DNA from: Chrysomallon squamiferum
Taxonomy: Eukaryota > Mollusca > Gastropoda > Neomphalida > Peltospiridae
Assembly: GCA_012295275.1 (NCBI GenBank)
Contig: CM022672.1
Location: forward strand, 11,581,904-11,645,903
Direction of reading: 5' to 3'
DNA length: 64,000 nucleotides
Shown here piece after piece: positions 1 to 23,750 of this stretch (positions are counted from its first letter, which is position 1; every line of letters starts with the position of its first letter). Below the pieces are notes generated by a model. The model made no database searches. It was not told where the DNA came from and saw nothing but the letters and a program-made list of their open reading frames with translations. Both the position numbers and the translations under genes were made by a program.

Positions 1-437
1 TATGAGTATTTTCAGGTCTGAAAAAAATGTATTATGAAACATTTAGGATAAAATTATAACAGTAATCTATTACACTTAGATGTATGTATGTAAATAAATA
101 AATAAATAAATAAAAATGAATACAAAATAAAACCAGCACAATTTTTGTTTTCTTTCTATTACTATGTTTATTAGTATAAATTATGAAATACATTTTTGGG
201 AATGGGAGTAATTTTCAATACTTCATTAACTCTCATAATTTAAAATAGGTAAGACTGATGCATAATTAATTCTCATTATTTAAACTACATTAGTCTGATG
301 AAGCTTTAACCCTTATGTTTAACTCTCGTAATCTAAAATACATAAGATTGATGCATCTTAACTCTTATGATTTAAAATATATAAGATCAATTTACCTTTT
401 TAATGCTTATGATTTAAAACATACAAGTGAAACTAAC

Positions 438-11783
<11,346 letters not shown>

Positions 11784-12508
11784 GTTTATTTAACAGTTCT
11801 TTATATCTACCAAACAACTATGTCAAACAGATGAAAAAACGGCGCGAACTATTTTCCCGCAAAGTTGGCTACTTCCGGAAATTTGGAGTAATGAAGATTT
11901 AATTATAATCAAATTTCAGTAATTTGTCATAAATAAACTGTAGCGTCACATATTGTAAGTGAATTCAATGCACCTCCAAAATTAAAATTAACTTAATTAA
12001 TTCAACTTATTGTTTTTGTTGGATAAATTGTTAAGAGTATTTCCGGATGAGCGGTGCGCACAATTTTTGTAGAAAACTACGACAAACAGAATTATTACCA
12101 GGCGGCAAATTTGGTTGCCAGAAATGTTTTTTTGTGATAAATGTACGCCAGTCTAACTTGTACTGATTTATTAATTCGTAATATTCAACATTCACGAAGT
12201 TTACCAACTCCTTTAGTTATTATTGAACTAAATAAATATAGCGGAAAAAAAAGAACATGTACATGATACTTTTTTTTTTGATAGATTCTAAGATTGATGC
12301 ACGATCATGATGATCTGTGACTTACGAAGTTATGTCATCATACATGATGATGATACAGTGATATACTATATTAATTTATTATATCCCCCAAAATGCAAAC
12401 ATTAAAACTGCATAAGGTTATAAACGGTTCAAAGTATCTAATTTATAGTATGACATTTTTATTTCTAATAAATATTTATTTTACTGAGTTTCTTATGAAC
12501 AGTAAATA
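11784..12508. promoter_or_regulatory. Divergent DNMT1/FIRRM intergenic promoter region with E2F-like and ETS-like motifs
   Basis: This 725-bp gap separates the two start codons. Close to DNMT1 are GGCGCGAA (11841-11848, reverse of an E2F half site), TTTCCCGC (11853-11860, exact E2F consensus) and ACTTCCGG (11871-11878, exact ETS core). A second TTTCCGG lies near 12040 and GGCGGCAAATTTGG near 12102. The G+C-rich motifs stand out in an AT-rich background. No TATA box was identified. Motif identity is seen; function as a shared cell-cycle promoter is inferred. The 5' UTR boundaries of both genes are unknown. Confidence 0.6.
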
Positions 12509-15500
12509 ATGTCACAGACAGCATTTTTAGAGGATGTTATTGGCTGGAGTGAAGAAAAATGTCAACAAAACCTAGATGAAACATTACCGAGATTGATTGT
12601 ATCCTTGAGATTTTCACTATCACCTCAGTTAATGATTTTCATCAGGAAAAGTATTTCTTAGATTGATTTATAGTTATTACATTATGATTATATAATCTAC
12701 ACATATTATACATGTAATTAGTAATATAAATATGCATCACAAATTAGAGAGAGACAGAGGCAGTATGTAAGATATGTTAGTAATATTATCTGAGTGAATT
12801 TCTAATTTTTTATTTTATTTTAAGCATAGTTCACAATATATAAATGATTATTTGAGGTTTTCCTTAACAGTGATTTCAGTCTACTTTAGGTGATGTCAAC
12901 ACTCTAGAAGAAACAGTTGGTAAGATTTGGTTTAGCAATATGTTTGACCATTATGATTGTTGGAATCTGTTTTGTAATAAAATGTATTATAATACATATG
13001 TTTGTAAAATTTGTCATATTTAATAATTTTTTATAATACAAAACAAAAACACAGACTTTTTAAATGACATTGTTAAGAAGCAGAAATATTTTATACAATA
13101 CATCAGTAAAATAGTCCTTAGAATTTTTTATCTTTTTTTTCTTCTATTTCAGGAATCCTTAAAATCATTTGTCAGACCTTTTTGCCCCTTGTGAAACAAC
13201 ATGAAGCAGAAGATAGAGTTTTCAGCAAAATATCAAGATTGGTAAATTATCCTGAACACCAAGTTTATTATTCTCAAAGAAATATTTTCAGATAAATACT
13301 AATAAAATAAGGAAGAACATTATGTGGTGATTGAGTATATCTTAACCAACATATTTGCAAGCTAGCTTATAGTTTTGGGATGGTTTATACAAACTTTGCT
13401 TCAAGAAAAAATGTTAAATAAAACCACTTGCAGGCTATGTGTATAAGCTGTCTATGAAATATACCTGGATTTTGAGTTGTCACTTAGATCCCATTTTCAG
13501 GCTTATTTCCAGCATTTCAAATTTCTGGTAATATGCATTTCAGATAATGTAATATGATTGATCTTTATCATGATTACGCATTCACAGTAATTAATATTTG
13601 AAATATTTTAATTTTTCATCACTGATCATGAGTGATATTATATATGTGTATTTTTTTTGGGGGGGTTCTATTATTTTTTAAAAGGTTTTGGAGTAAGAAA
13701 GAATTATATTTTCAGGCATGTACAAAGTTTGATGAAATATTTGAGAAAATTTCTGAGCTACCTGCAGTTAATGAAAATGTACCACTGATAAGTTCCTTTC
13801 TTGAGGTAACATTAGTTATGTTATGTTCTTATCATTTGGGTTTATAGCTCGTTAACTATTTAGAAAGAGTAGTTAAAAGGGTGTTTCTTTTCAAAGTAAA
13901 TTATTGGTACTGACAAGAAAGAATTATATAATTTTTTTATAATATTTAATTCATCCTTTTATTTATTTCTGACAATATCCTTGATATTATTATTTTTTGA
14001 TTGTTGTTGTTACAGTATTGTTAATATTTTTGGTTGATGTATTTTAAGTCTATAATTACATATAGACATTTTGAAAAAAATACATCATCATATTTATTCC
14101 AAAAAAGAATCTTGATAGAATATAATAAACATTGATTAGTGCTGCTTTTGTAACAAATTGGATAATTGATTTCTTTTTTTGTTATCTATTTCAGATGGTC
14201 TTTGACATTTTAGATTGCATTGATAACTGTATTAAGTCAGTTAACAGCTATGAAAACCTCCATATCTGTCATATTCACTCTCTACCAAGCTGCACAATTC
14301 ATCTACTTAAAGGAACATACACTCACTGCAAGGTACACTGATTACATTCTAACATGAAATATACCTTCATTTATTTTCATAATTCAGTCTAAGTTTTATT
14401 CAGTCAGTATGTGTGTATGTATATATATATATATTGTTGATGTTATTAACAAGAACTTGCTGTAATATGAAATGTACTTATGATTTAATTTAACTTTGTT
14501 TTTTAGGGCAGTGCCGACTTATATCAAGATCTACTGAGTACTCTTTCGGAATCTCTCTCTATGCTATTTCGTAAAGCTCATACAGTACAAATGGTAGTTT
14601 CAGAACTGTCTGTATTTCATTTAACTTTATAATTATTATTTTCAAAAAGTAGTTTTGAATTTAAAATTGTGTGGATGCTTTGGTCATTTTATTGTTTTCT
14701 ATGATGTGAACATCTTTCATGCAGGATGCAAGGGATCTTAATTCTTGGAGTAAAATGAATATTTGAAAATTAAAATTTTTTCTTATTTCTTCATTTTTTT
14801 ATATATATATAATTTTTAATTAAGTACATAAAAAACTATTTTATTAAATCTTCAGGCATTCCTAAATATGTTTGACAAAGTCATTGTTTTGTACAATGGA
14901 GAAGAAACAAAAGATTTATGTGAAGGTAATTTGTGTTGATATTCCCAGCTTGCTTTTTTTCATTTTAATATCCTTGATTTTATTTAAAATATTAGTAAAT
15001 GGCCAGTTATTTAAATATTACAGTCTTTTAAAAAGTTTTTCAGTAGATAACTTGATTAGATGGTATTGCTTTCTGTAGCTATATTGACATTGTGACTTTA
15101 CTGCCTTGCAATCTTTTTATGGATATTTTCCTTTTTTTACTGAAAAAAAACACCTCATAGTTTTTATATTTTATATTTTATTTTTATTGTTACTACTTTA
15201 TTTCATTTTTCGTGTTTTTTTAGTTTGTGAAGGTCTGTTTGAAGTTTGCCAAATAGTGACATCACTTGATGTCAAAGTTGTTGTCAGTATTTGGAAAGCA
15301 ATTTCAAGGTAACTCTTAATAGCTCTTTGGATTAATTGTTGGTTAGTTTAATATTTATATTACAAACACTGATTTATATTTTAGAATAAATTTCGGTTTA
15401 GTCTGCTATTTATATATATTACCTCAATTATTATTTGAGTTTTCATGTAAACATTATTTCTTCTTTATTTGTTTTTCATTGATTATATTTTGTTTATATT

Positions 15501-18500
15501 ATAAAATTATTTTTATCTTATAAACTAGTAATGGGTGTAACAAAGACATAGTAGGTAGTTAATTCAGAATATTATATGATGATAATTATACAGTAAGTTG
15601 ATAATCCTTTTTTTTTTTAAATCTATTTTAATTTTGTTTATCTGTTATTTATTAAGAATTACATCACGGTACAAAGACATTTTAAGTAACAAGCTGACTG
15701 TGCACAGGATGATTATTTTTCTGTGTCAGGAAATCTGTGCTGGTTATGAGTATCTTTTTCAACTGGCTCCTAGAGTTGATGCTACAGGCAAGGTAATAAA
15801 CTCTTTAATGAAAAGTAAATAATAAATTATTAATATTAATGTTGTTATTGAAATTATTGATTAAAGGATATTTAAGTTTTAATGGAAATTTATTTATAAT
15901 AATCATTTTTAAAATCTTTCTTCAGTATTAAATAATTAATTTCTTAAAACCATTTACATTTAATGTTAGGAAATTGTTCAGATATGATTTGTGATTTACT
16001 GTAATTTATTTTCAGATCATTTCTGCAGGTGATGAAAAATCATTCAAAAAATCTATGAAGATTCTTGCTTTCTATATGAAAATTTTGGTGATGTTTATTA
16101 CTGACTACAGAGACCTTTTAGGAGATAGTGTGAATGATATTTTTAATCTACTGCTCTGTGTTTTAAAGTATGTTTTACTTGCTATAATTATTTCATTGAA
16201 AGAAAACTAACGTTATATGACAAAATAAAGAATTGGTTAAAATACAAACACACATATAAAAAATAGTTTTAAATTTGAATTTTATGTCTTAATTTCATTT
16301 CAGTCCTATAATTAATAATTTTGATTTATTAACATATTAAATTTTTGGCAACTCCTGATAATTTTAAGATAAATCTTAAATTATGTTTCAGATCAGTGTG
16401 TAAGTTTGAATTTTGGTTTGTTGATATAAAATTTTTCTCAGAATTGCTTTATTTGATATTGTTAGAATGTTGCCACCAAGCTTATCAAGACCAAAGATTT
16501 CTGAAGTATACATGACTGAAATAAAGCTCAATATTGGTGATGCAGTGGAACCTTTTGTGGAAAATCTTATTCTTGATCACAGTTTCATTAAATGTTTTAT
16601 GGAAACAGAAAATGGTAACTCTTGTAATCATTTATAAATTAAACATTTAATATAACATTTTGTTAAATTTTGTTAATTTTATAATATCTTAATCAATTTA
16701 AAATCCTAATTTCTATCAAATATCAGTCTATTCTTTTTCTTAATTAAATGTTCATTTATTGTAACAAGGCATCCTTCAGCAAAAACATTTTTTTTAAAAA
16801 ATCCTAATAATTATTTTATGTATTTCAGATGCGTCCAAAGATTTGAGATTACCAAGACTGCTTCTTCTAATAAAAATTTTTAGATATGCTGCCCAATTTC
16901 TCTGGTATTATAATATAGTATTACATGAATACTCCAGTAATTAGCATGTAATTGTTATTTTCAAATATTTTCTCCATGCCTAATGGCTAATAAATAAAAT
17001 TTCAACATTTTTCTCAAGTGAGCATTTGTTTATAATGATAAGGAGTAAATCTTGCTTTTTAATGACAGTTATTTTTTATTATTATTTTACTTTTTATTTA
17101 CAATAACGTGAGAAATTTAGTCTGTGAATTTACAAGATATGCTCACTTTATTATAATAATTTATAATTAGCAACGATTGCCTTCTAGTTAAAATAATCTA
17201 GTTAAAATGTTGACAGTTAAACAATTGTATTCATTGCTTATATATACTGGGTATACAAGTGATATAAATTTTTGCTAAAATGTGTATCTATGGAACCTTT
17301 GTTTTAGATGAAGAAGTAAAATGTTGGTTCCCTCCTAGTTCAGAAAAAGACAATTGTAATTGTGATGACATTATGACAGTAATTTTTAGAAGCTTTGGAC
17401 AGTGTAAGTTCTTAGAAATAATTAAATAATAGCTAATGTTTGTTTTGTTGGGTTTTTTTTTTTTTTTTAAATGGTGACATAATATAGTTTTAATAGTTTA
17501 TCTCTTTCAAGCCAAAATATGCTATTATTATTCAGTTTATACCATGAGATTTGTTTTGCTAAAGAAGAGGTTAATGAAGTATATCTGTTCTTTTGATAAT
17601 TTTATTACTCTTGATTATATTATTATCTTCAGGTTTTGTAGAACTTGCATTTCCTGTCTTCCTTCCTGCTCTTACGTCAAATGGTAATCAACAAAGGTAT
17701 GTTAAATTTACAGTCATGTAATTATATTCATAAAACAAAAAATAAATTATATGCCACTCCATAAACGTAAATGTATGTCATATTTACAGAATGTAATATT
17801 GTTGTGATGAATCATTAATTGAATTTTAAAAAATAACATTATTGGTTTATTAATACAGTGAATAAATTGGTAAAGTGAATTAGTAGGTAGACAGATAATT
17901 ATAAACAAGTATTTCCATCTCTCAAATATTGTTTATATAATTTGAAATAACTAACTAAAATAAACTTCCAAAATTTACTACGTTTTGAAATGTACAAAAT
18001 TTATAAATCGTTACTATTGTTATTGGTTTTTTCTTTTTTGTATTTTTTTGTTTTTGGTAAAAAAACAAGGGATGTGAGTTTGTATGAATATGTTTACACC
18101 AGACTCTGCAGATACATCATGAGTTTTCCAGCCAGATATTTCTCAGTGTTGGTAAGTTTAAGAATTTTAGTTTTCATATAACAAAAAATGTTCACAATGT
18201 AAAGAAGAAATGACTGATGTTTAAAGAGGTCATAATATTAAGTTGGTAACTTGAAAAATAGAGTAGTTACACAACAGTGATCAGTCAGCCATAAGCATTG
18301 TGAGTGTGTGCTTGCACCTGTATATGTTAGAATATTAATATTTGTATTATTATTGTTAGTGGCATCCCCAAATGAATTTTTAAAAATTACAAATGACTGT
18401 TCATTGCATGATAGTGATTATTTTACAAATTTACAAATATTATCATTGATAACAAATGTTGTTCCTATTTTTAGGAAAAATGTCTTTTTCAACATGCATT

Positions 18501-21500
18501 TTCAAACAATCCATTTGTGTATCTTTTGGCTGTTGATTGCTGGTGTTTTGTAATCAGGTAAATCAAATATTTTTAATCATTATTTTAAAATAGTTTGGTA
18601 TTCAATTCATAATGAGAAACAAGTATTTAGTTTCATAGGGAAAAAAAAATCTTTTGTCCAGTCAACTATTCCTTACACAGATTACCAGGAACAAACCATA
18701 ATAATCTGTTAGGTTTATATATAATGAGAAAAACATTCAGTAAACTTTGTAACAATTTTAACTTAATATTCATAACTATACCAGTGAAATTCACTGAGCA
18801 AAATGAACAAAAGTTGGTTTTTAGAGGTTTTCAGTTTTTGGATAATTTGTTTACTTTTTTTCTTTTTTGTTGTTGTTTCAGGTGCAGTAATACAGATCTT
18901 TGTAATAAACATATCATGTTGCTTTGTCATCTCCACAAGACTGTTCACTGTACAAGTCTGCAGTCTTTTAGGTCATCACAGATAGGAAATGTCATACACA
19001 GGCTGGCTAAATTTCTTTCACCAGAACACCAGGTAGGAAAGATAATTAGGTTTCTCAAATATATTAGTTACATATATACAGTTTACTTTTAACAACAGGA
19101 ACAGAAGTTCAGTAATGTCTGAATGAAATTTATTTATTTTTATTTTTATTTTATTTTTATTTTTATTTTTATTTTTATTTTTATTTTTATTTTTATTTTT
19201 TTTTTTTTTTTTTTTTTTAATAAATTTTGTTTGCTTAAGATGACTTATTTGTTAGTGTATTTATTTTTTGAGAAAATGTTCTCATTGCTTTAATATTATT
19301 ATGATCCTAGTTCCAGTTAAACATTCATTGATGTTCTTTAGTTCTTTTATTGCTTTATGGGTAATATTACTGTCAGTTAAATTTACCCCATTTTTATGCA
19401 TTTGTTAATTGGTTTTAAAATTATGTTTATCTACCAAATAATCAGAGGTTTTTGTTTTTGTGGAAGCAACTAAGTAATCTTTTTTAAATTTATTATCAAG
19501 CAAAACCTTCCAAAGATGTTTGTTCCAAGAGACAATCTGGCATTATGGACAGATTTACCAGTTTCCAGTATGTGTGATGCAGTGTTTCCTCATCTTGCAG
19601 AAGAACTTTTTACCTGCTGTACAAAAATACTTAATAACTGGACAAAGTTATCAACTGTGAGACAAAAAGACATACCTTCTGTGGTAAGAAAATGAATTCT
19701 CTCTCAAAATATTTTTAATAAAGAAGCATTATTGTTACTGTTCTTTCAGTACCATTTGTATTCAGATTCCAGCTCTTAATTTCTCCAAAGCTGTACCTTA
19801 AAAAATATGGGTTTTAGAATGTTTTAAAAAGAAATAAATGCTTCTAATTCTAATTCCTGTGTGTTCCAGTATTTAAGTTTTCAGGAAGGATATATGATTT
19901 TTGTAAGTTTTTATTTCTTTCTTTTGTGGCTGTGCTTTAATTTTTTTTTTTAATTTTTTTTTTCCAGATTGTATCATTACGGTGTTTAAACAGTCTGTTC
20001 ATGAATTCTTCTTTTGTGAAACAGCACATTGTGCCAAAACAACAGCAGCAGTTAGTGGGCACAGTCTGTGGTATTTGGAAGGAGCTGTATTGCAATAATT
20101 GGAACTTATCTCCACTTCTCAGTTTTATGCTTTCTTCTCTTTTTTCACTTAGCTCACATCTGATAATGTTATTTCAAACTCCTGATCTGTTACAGGTGTG
20201 TTCTTTTTTCAAAATATTTTCTCAGTCATTTATTTTTTATTTTTTTTATTTTTAAAAAATTCTTTTAGTCTTATTATTTTATTTGTTTGTTTTTAATTTT
20301 TTTATAATTACTATAATTTTTTTTTTTTTGGTTTCTAAACAAATTTCTTTTTCTTTTTTTAAATGTAACATTTTGACATAAGACATTTAGTTTTTGATTA
20401 TTCTAAAAGAAATAAAAATAATAATTTAATACTATTAATAAAAAAGATTATTTTATCTGCTTATTTACGTATCATAGTTTTTCATTTTTCTTTTACACTC
20501 TGGTTATAACCTTTTATTTTGGTAAACCAAAAAAGATTTAACTGAAATAAATGATATAGAGATTTAAAGATAGGTAATATAATAAAAGTGAATATATTTG
20601 TGAAATTCCTTGGAATATGTTTGCAAAAAAGAAATACAATTTCAGGTTAATGATTTATATAAACTGAAGATTATTTCATTAATTGGAATACAAAGATTTT
20701 TTTTTTAAATTATAGATATTCATTATTAAACTCACTACTGATGAAATTTTTATTTTTATTTTACTTATGTGTGTTCTTTAATATTATACAGAACTTTCCT
20801 ATTTTGTTAATTTCAGATACTTTCTCTCACACAAAAGGTTCTTTCTCAGCAACCACCTGTGTTTGTAAGATTATCTAGTGCAAAATTCTTACAGAATTGT
20901 GGATTACTTCAGATACCACCAAATATCCAGGTTTGTATTAATCCAAATTCTTGTTATTAATTTCATTATTTTTTATATGTTTAAAAATGTTCTCTGAAAT
21001 AAATTGAAATGACTCACAAAAAGTAAGTGGTTTTCATTAGAAAAGATTAGTAGCTTAGAATATTATAATCACATTTCATTAGCAGTAATTTTTTTCTTTG
21101 TTTTCTTTATATTATTAATAATACTTTTTCTTTTTACATTTTGAAAAGCAATTACAGATACTGAACAAAATTTCCTGTATGTTCAGAACTCTCTTACTGG
21201 ATTCCAACTGCTTTGTTCACCATGAGACACTTTCTGCATTTTCAAAGTTTGCTGAAGCCACAGTTCATGAGTCTGTAGTTCCAGAATGTATTGGGAACAA
21301 TTCACACCTTCAGAAAGCAGTGATTTCTTTCTTGAACAAGGTATGCATTTTATGAATATCATATTGATAAAAATACAAATAAGATGATCAAGTATCTTAT
21401 GTTCTTTACAAACAGTAAAAATTATCATTAGCCTCAAGTCAGATTAAGAAAGTAAAATGTACTGAAGTATTTATTTTATTTATTCACTAATGTATAATAC

Positions 21501-22718
21501 TTTAATTTAAAAAAAAAATTAAATTAAAAATTGTGTGAATATTTATTCTTTATGTGTGTTATTTATACATAAAACATGTGAGGAATGTGTTGTTAAATTC
21601 TTGTTTTTCCAAGTATTTTAATTTAATTTTTTTTCTTGTCCTAAATTTATTTAAACAGGTTTTAAATTTGAAGTTAAATAAAATTTTGAATATGACTGTC
21701 TAAAAGTTCCAACTTTTGCAATGATTCAAAAACAATTTTGCAATGCATTCACAATGAAATGCAAAATATGTAATTTTAAAAAATCATTTGTATTAATTTT
21801 TACATTTTAGGTCTCTTACCAACCTAGTGAATATTTAATTGACAAAGAGAAATATTTGTCTTCTCAGATAAATGAAATGTGTTATTCACAAAATCAAAGA
21901 GAAACAGTTACAACAGAAAAAACATCTGAAGTGAGTTTTTCATTTAGTAGCAATTTTGTGCTGTTAGAAAGAATTGTCTGTAGCCTAATTCTGAAGATCC
22001 TATTGATTTAAAAAAAAAAAAAAGTAAATTATGAGTACAAACAACAACAAAAATGCAAATCATGAAGATATGTTTCATACTGTACTTTTAAGAATGAATC
22101 TTCTAATAAATGTATTAACTGCAGCTGCACAGGGGATTTCAGAAAATTTTATTTGTGTCACAAACATTTATTTCCTCTATAATTTGCTATCAATGAATTA
22201 TAGATAAATGTCAATTTTCTAATTGTCATTCAAATTTAAATCTTGTATTGAAAAAACTCATCAATGAAGAATAAACAATAGTACATTTAAATTTTTTTTT
22301 TTTTTAAATGCATTCACTTGTAATTGAAACATCTCATTTAAAATTTAACTTTCACTTTTTCTCCTTTTTAGCCTGAAAGAAAACGTTTGAAACTGGAATT
22401 TTGCCAAATAAAAGATGTATGTCAAATTTTTTCTTTTATATTTAAAAAAAAAATCATTTGTGTACCTGAATTATCTACATACATATATAAAATTGCTTTC
22501 TACCTGTCCTTTATGCATATCTGCTCATTTGTAAATTCGTTCTGGATTAAGAATATTTTAATTCTCTTTTTCAGAATGATTATAAAAAAGTTTTGGAAGA
22601 TCTACAATCAGTCTGCACTCGATTAAAACAACTTTCTTCAGCCAGAGAACCACCAGAAGGGTTTCTTCAAAGTTGTGGCTCCATTTTGGAACAGATGTTA
22701 CAAACTGCTAAAAAATAG
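12509..22718 (+). CDS. FIRRM: FIRRM / C1orf112 homologue, complete, 24 coding exons, 911 aa
   Basis: Homologue of the FIGNL1-interacting regulator of recombination and mitosis (Pfam DUF4487-type helical protein), which with the FIGNL1 ATPase dismantles RAD51 filaments. Exons: 12509-12598, 12880-12919, 13153-13241, 13716-13805, 14195-14332, 14507-14593, 14856-14925, 15224-15308, 15657-15792, 16016-16167, 16466-16614, 16829-16936, 17308-17403, 17633-17696, 18070-18151, 18475-18557, 18882-19032, 19501-19683, 19968-20195, 20817-20930, 21149-21340, 21811-21930, 22372-22416, 22575-22718. The sum is 2736 nt (912 codons) with no internal stop. Family-like blocks: GWSEEKCQQNL near the N-terminus, HSLPSCTIHLLKGTYTHCK, VHESVVPECI near the C-terminus. 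Human protein is about 853 aa. The donor of exon 12 (16936) was chosen because it alone restores the phase; exon 2's acceptor follows a closely spaced alternative AG. AATAAA at 23084. Confidence 0.95.
19131..19220. repeat. (ATTTTT)n microsatellite in FIRRM intron
   Basis: About a dozen tandem TATTTT units followed by a run of T, between FIRRM exons 17 and 18. Confidence 0.9.
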
Positions 22719-23083
22719 TTCCTTAATTTCAGGCTGCTTCTGAACTCCACAGTAATACTTGTCTGTTTATTCTGATTTCTGTTCAAAAAAGGAAATTCTA
22801 TTTATTCAGCAAAAAATATACCAGTATCATTATTTAAAAGCTGGATGGAGACTGATGTATTAGTAATTAGTATATGCAACATATCAGACTTAAAAATTTA
22901 TAATAATCAGTAATGATGGTTTACATTTTTGTGACAAAGACTGAATTGTCACGTGTAATATTTATTAAATTAAGTGGAATATAATGTATATTAAAAAGAT
23001 TACTGCTAGCAGTCATTATTTATTCATTTGCTTCTAATATTTTACATATCACTGTCTAATTATCCATATTAATACATTTTAAC

Positions 23084-23089
23084 AATAAA
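23084..23089 (+). terminator. Poly(A) signal AATAAA of FIRRM
   Basis: An AATAAA hexamer lies 366 bp after the FIRRM stop codon and is the most plausible 3' end signal. It lies 414 bp before the opposing URM1 signal, so the convergent transcripts need not overlap. Confidence 0.6.
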
Positions 23090-23502
23090 GTTGTTCATAA
23101 AGACACTGAAAAGGTAAATAGGTTCTTATTCTTTTAGACTAGTTAAAAGAAAAAATGGCCTAGATTATTGCATGCAAGTTCTTTGATATAAATAAAAGAA
23201 ATTTCGCATTATTATACTAAAAGATTTTCTTTAGACCAAGATTAGGTATAAAATGCTGGCTCCAATTTAATTTCAGTTGGTACACACTGTGAATCTCAAA
23301 CAGGATTGTGATGCAGACCACTGAGCACAGTATTGATTCTCAAAACACATTTCCCATAATTGAATTATGAATGTATGTGTATGCATTACTGTTCAATAAG
23401 AATCTGGCATCTGTTAAATATCTGATGGTTCCTAAATTGAGGACACTGTTTTAAACACATTTAGCAGAGATGCAGCTGAAAGAATTTTGTTTTGTGAAAA
23501 TT

Positions 23503-23508
23503 TTTATT
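23503..23508 (-). terminator. Poly(A) signal AATAAA of URM1
   Basis: TTTATT on the plus strand reads AATAAA on the minus strand, 243 bp past the URM1 stop codon. Confidence 0.55.
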
Positions 23509-23750
23509 GATATAATATTTTTGAAAAATTTAATTTTTAAGACAATTCATAGCAATATGAAATACCATCATAATCTTCTTTACTTCAACACAGTAATAAA
23601 GCCATAATATTTCTGGCAATCTTAAATTCACTGATGCTGTTGGCTCTAACAACAGTTTGTAAGACATTACTGTCAAACCCTGTGTGTTCATCTTGTTGGT
23701 GCCATAGTTACTGGCTCAGCTGAAACAGTTGATAAAACAGTTATTTGTCT

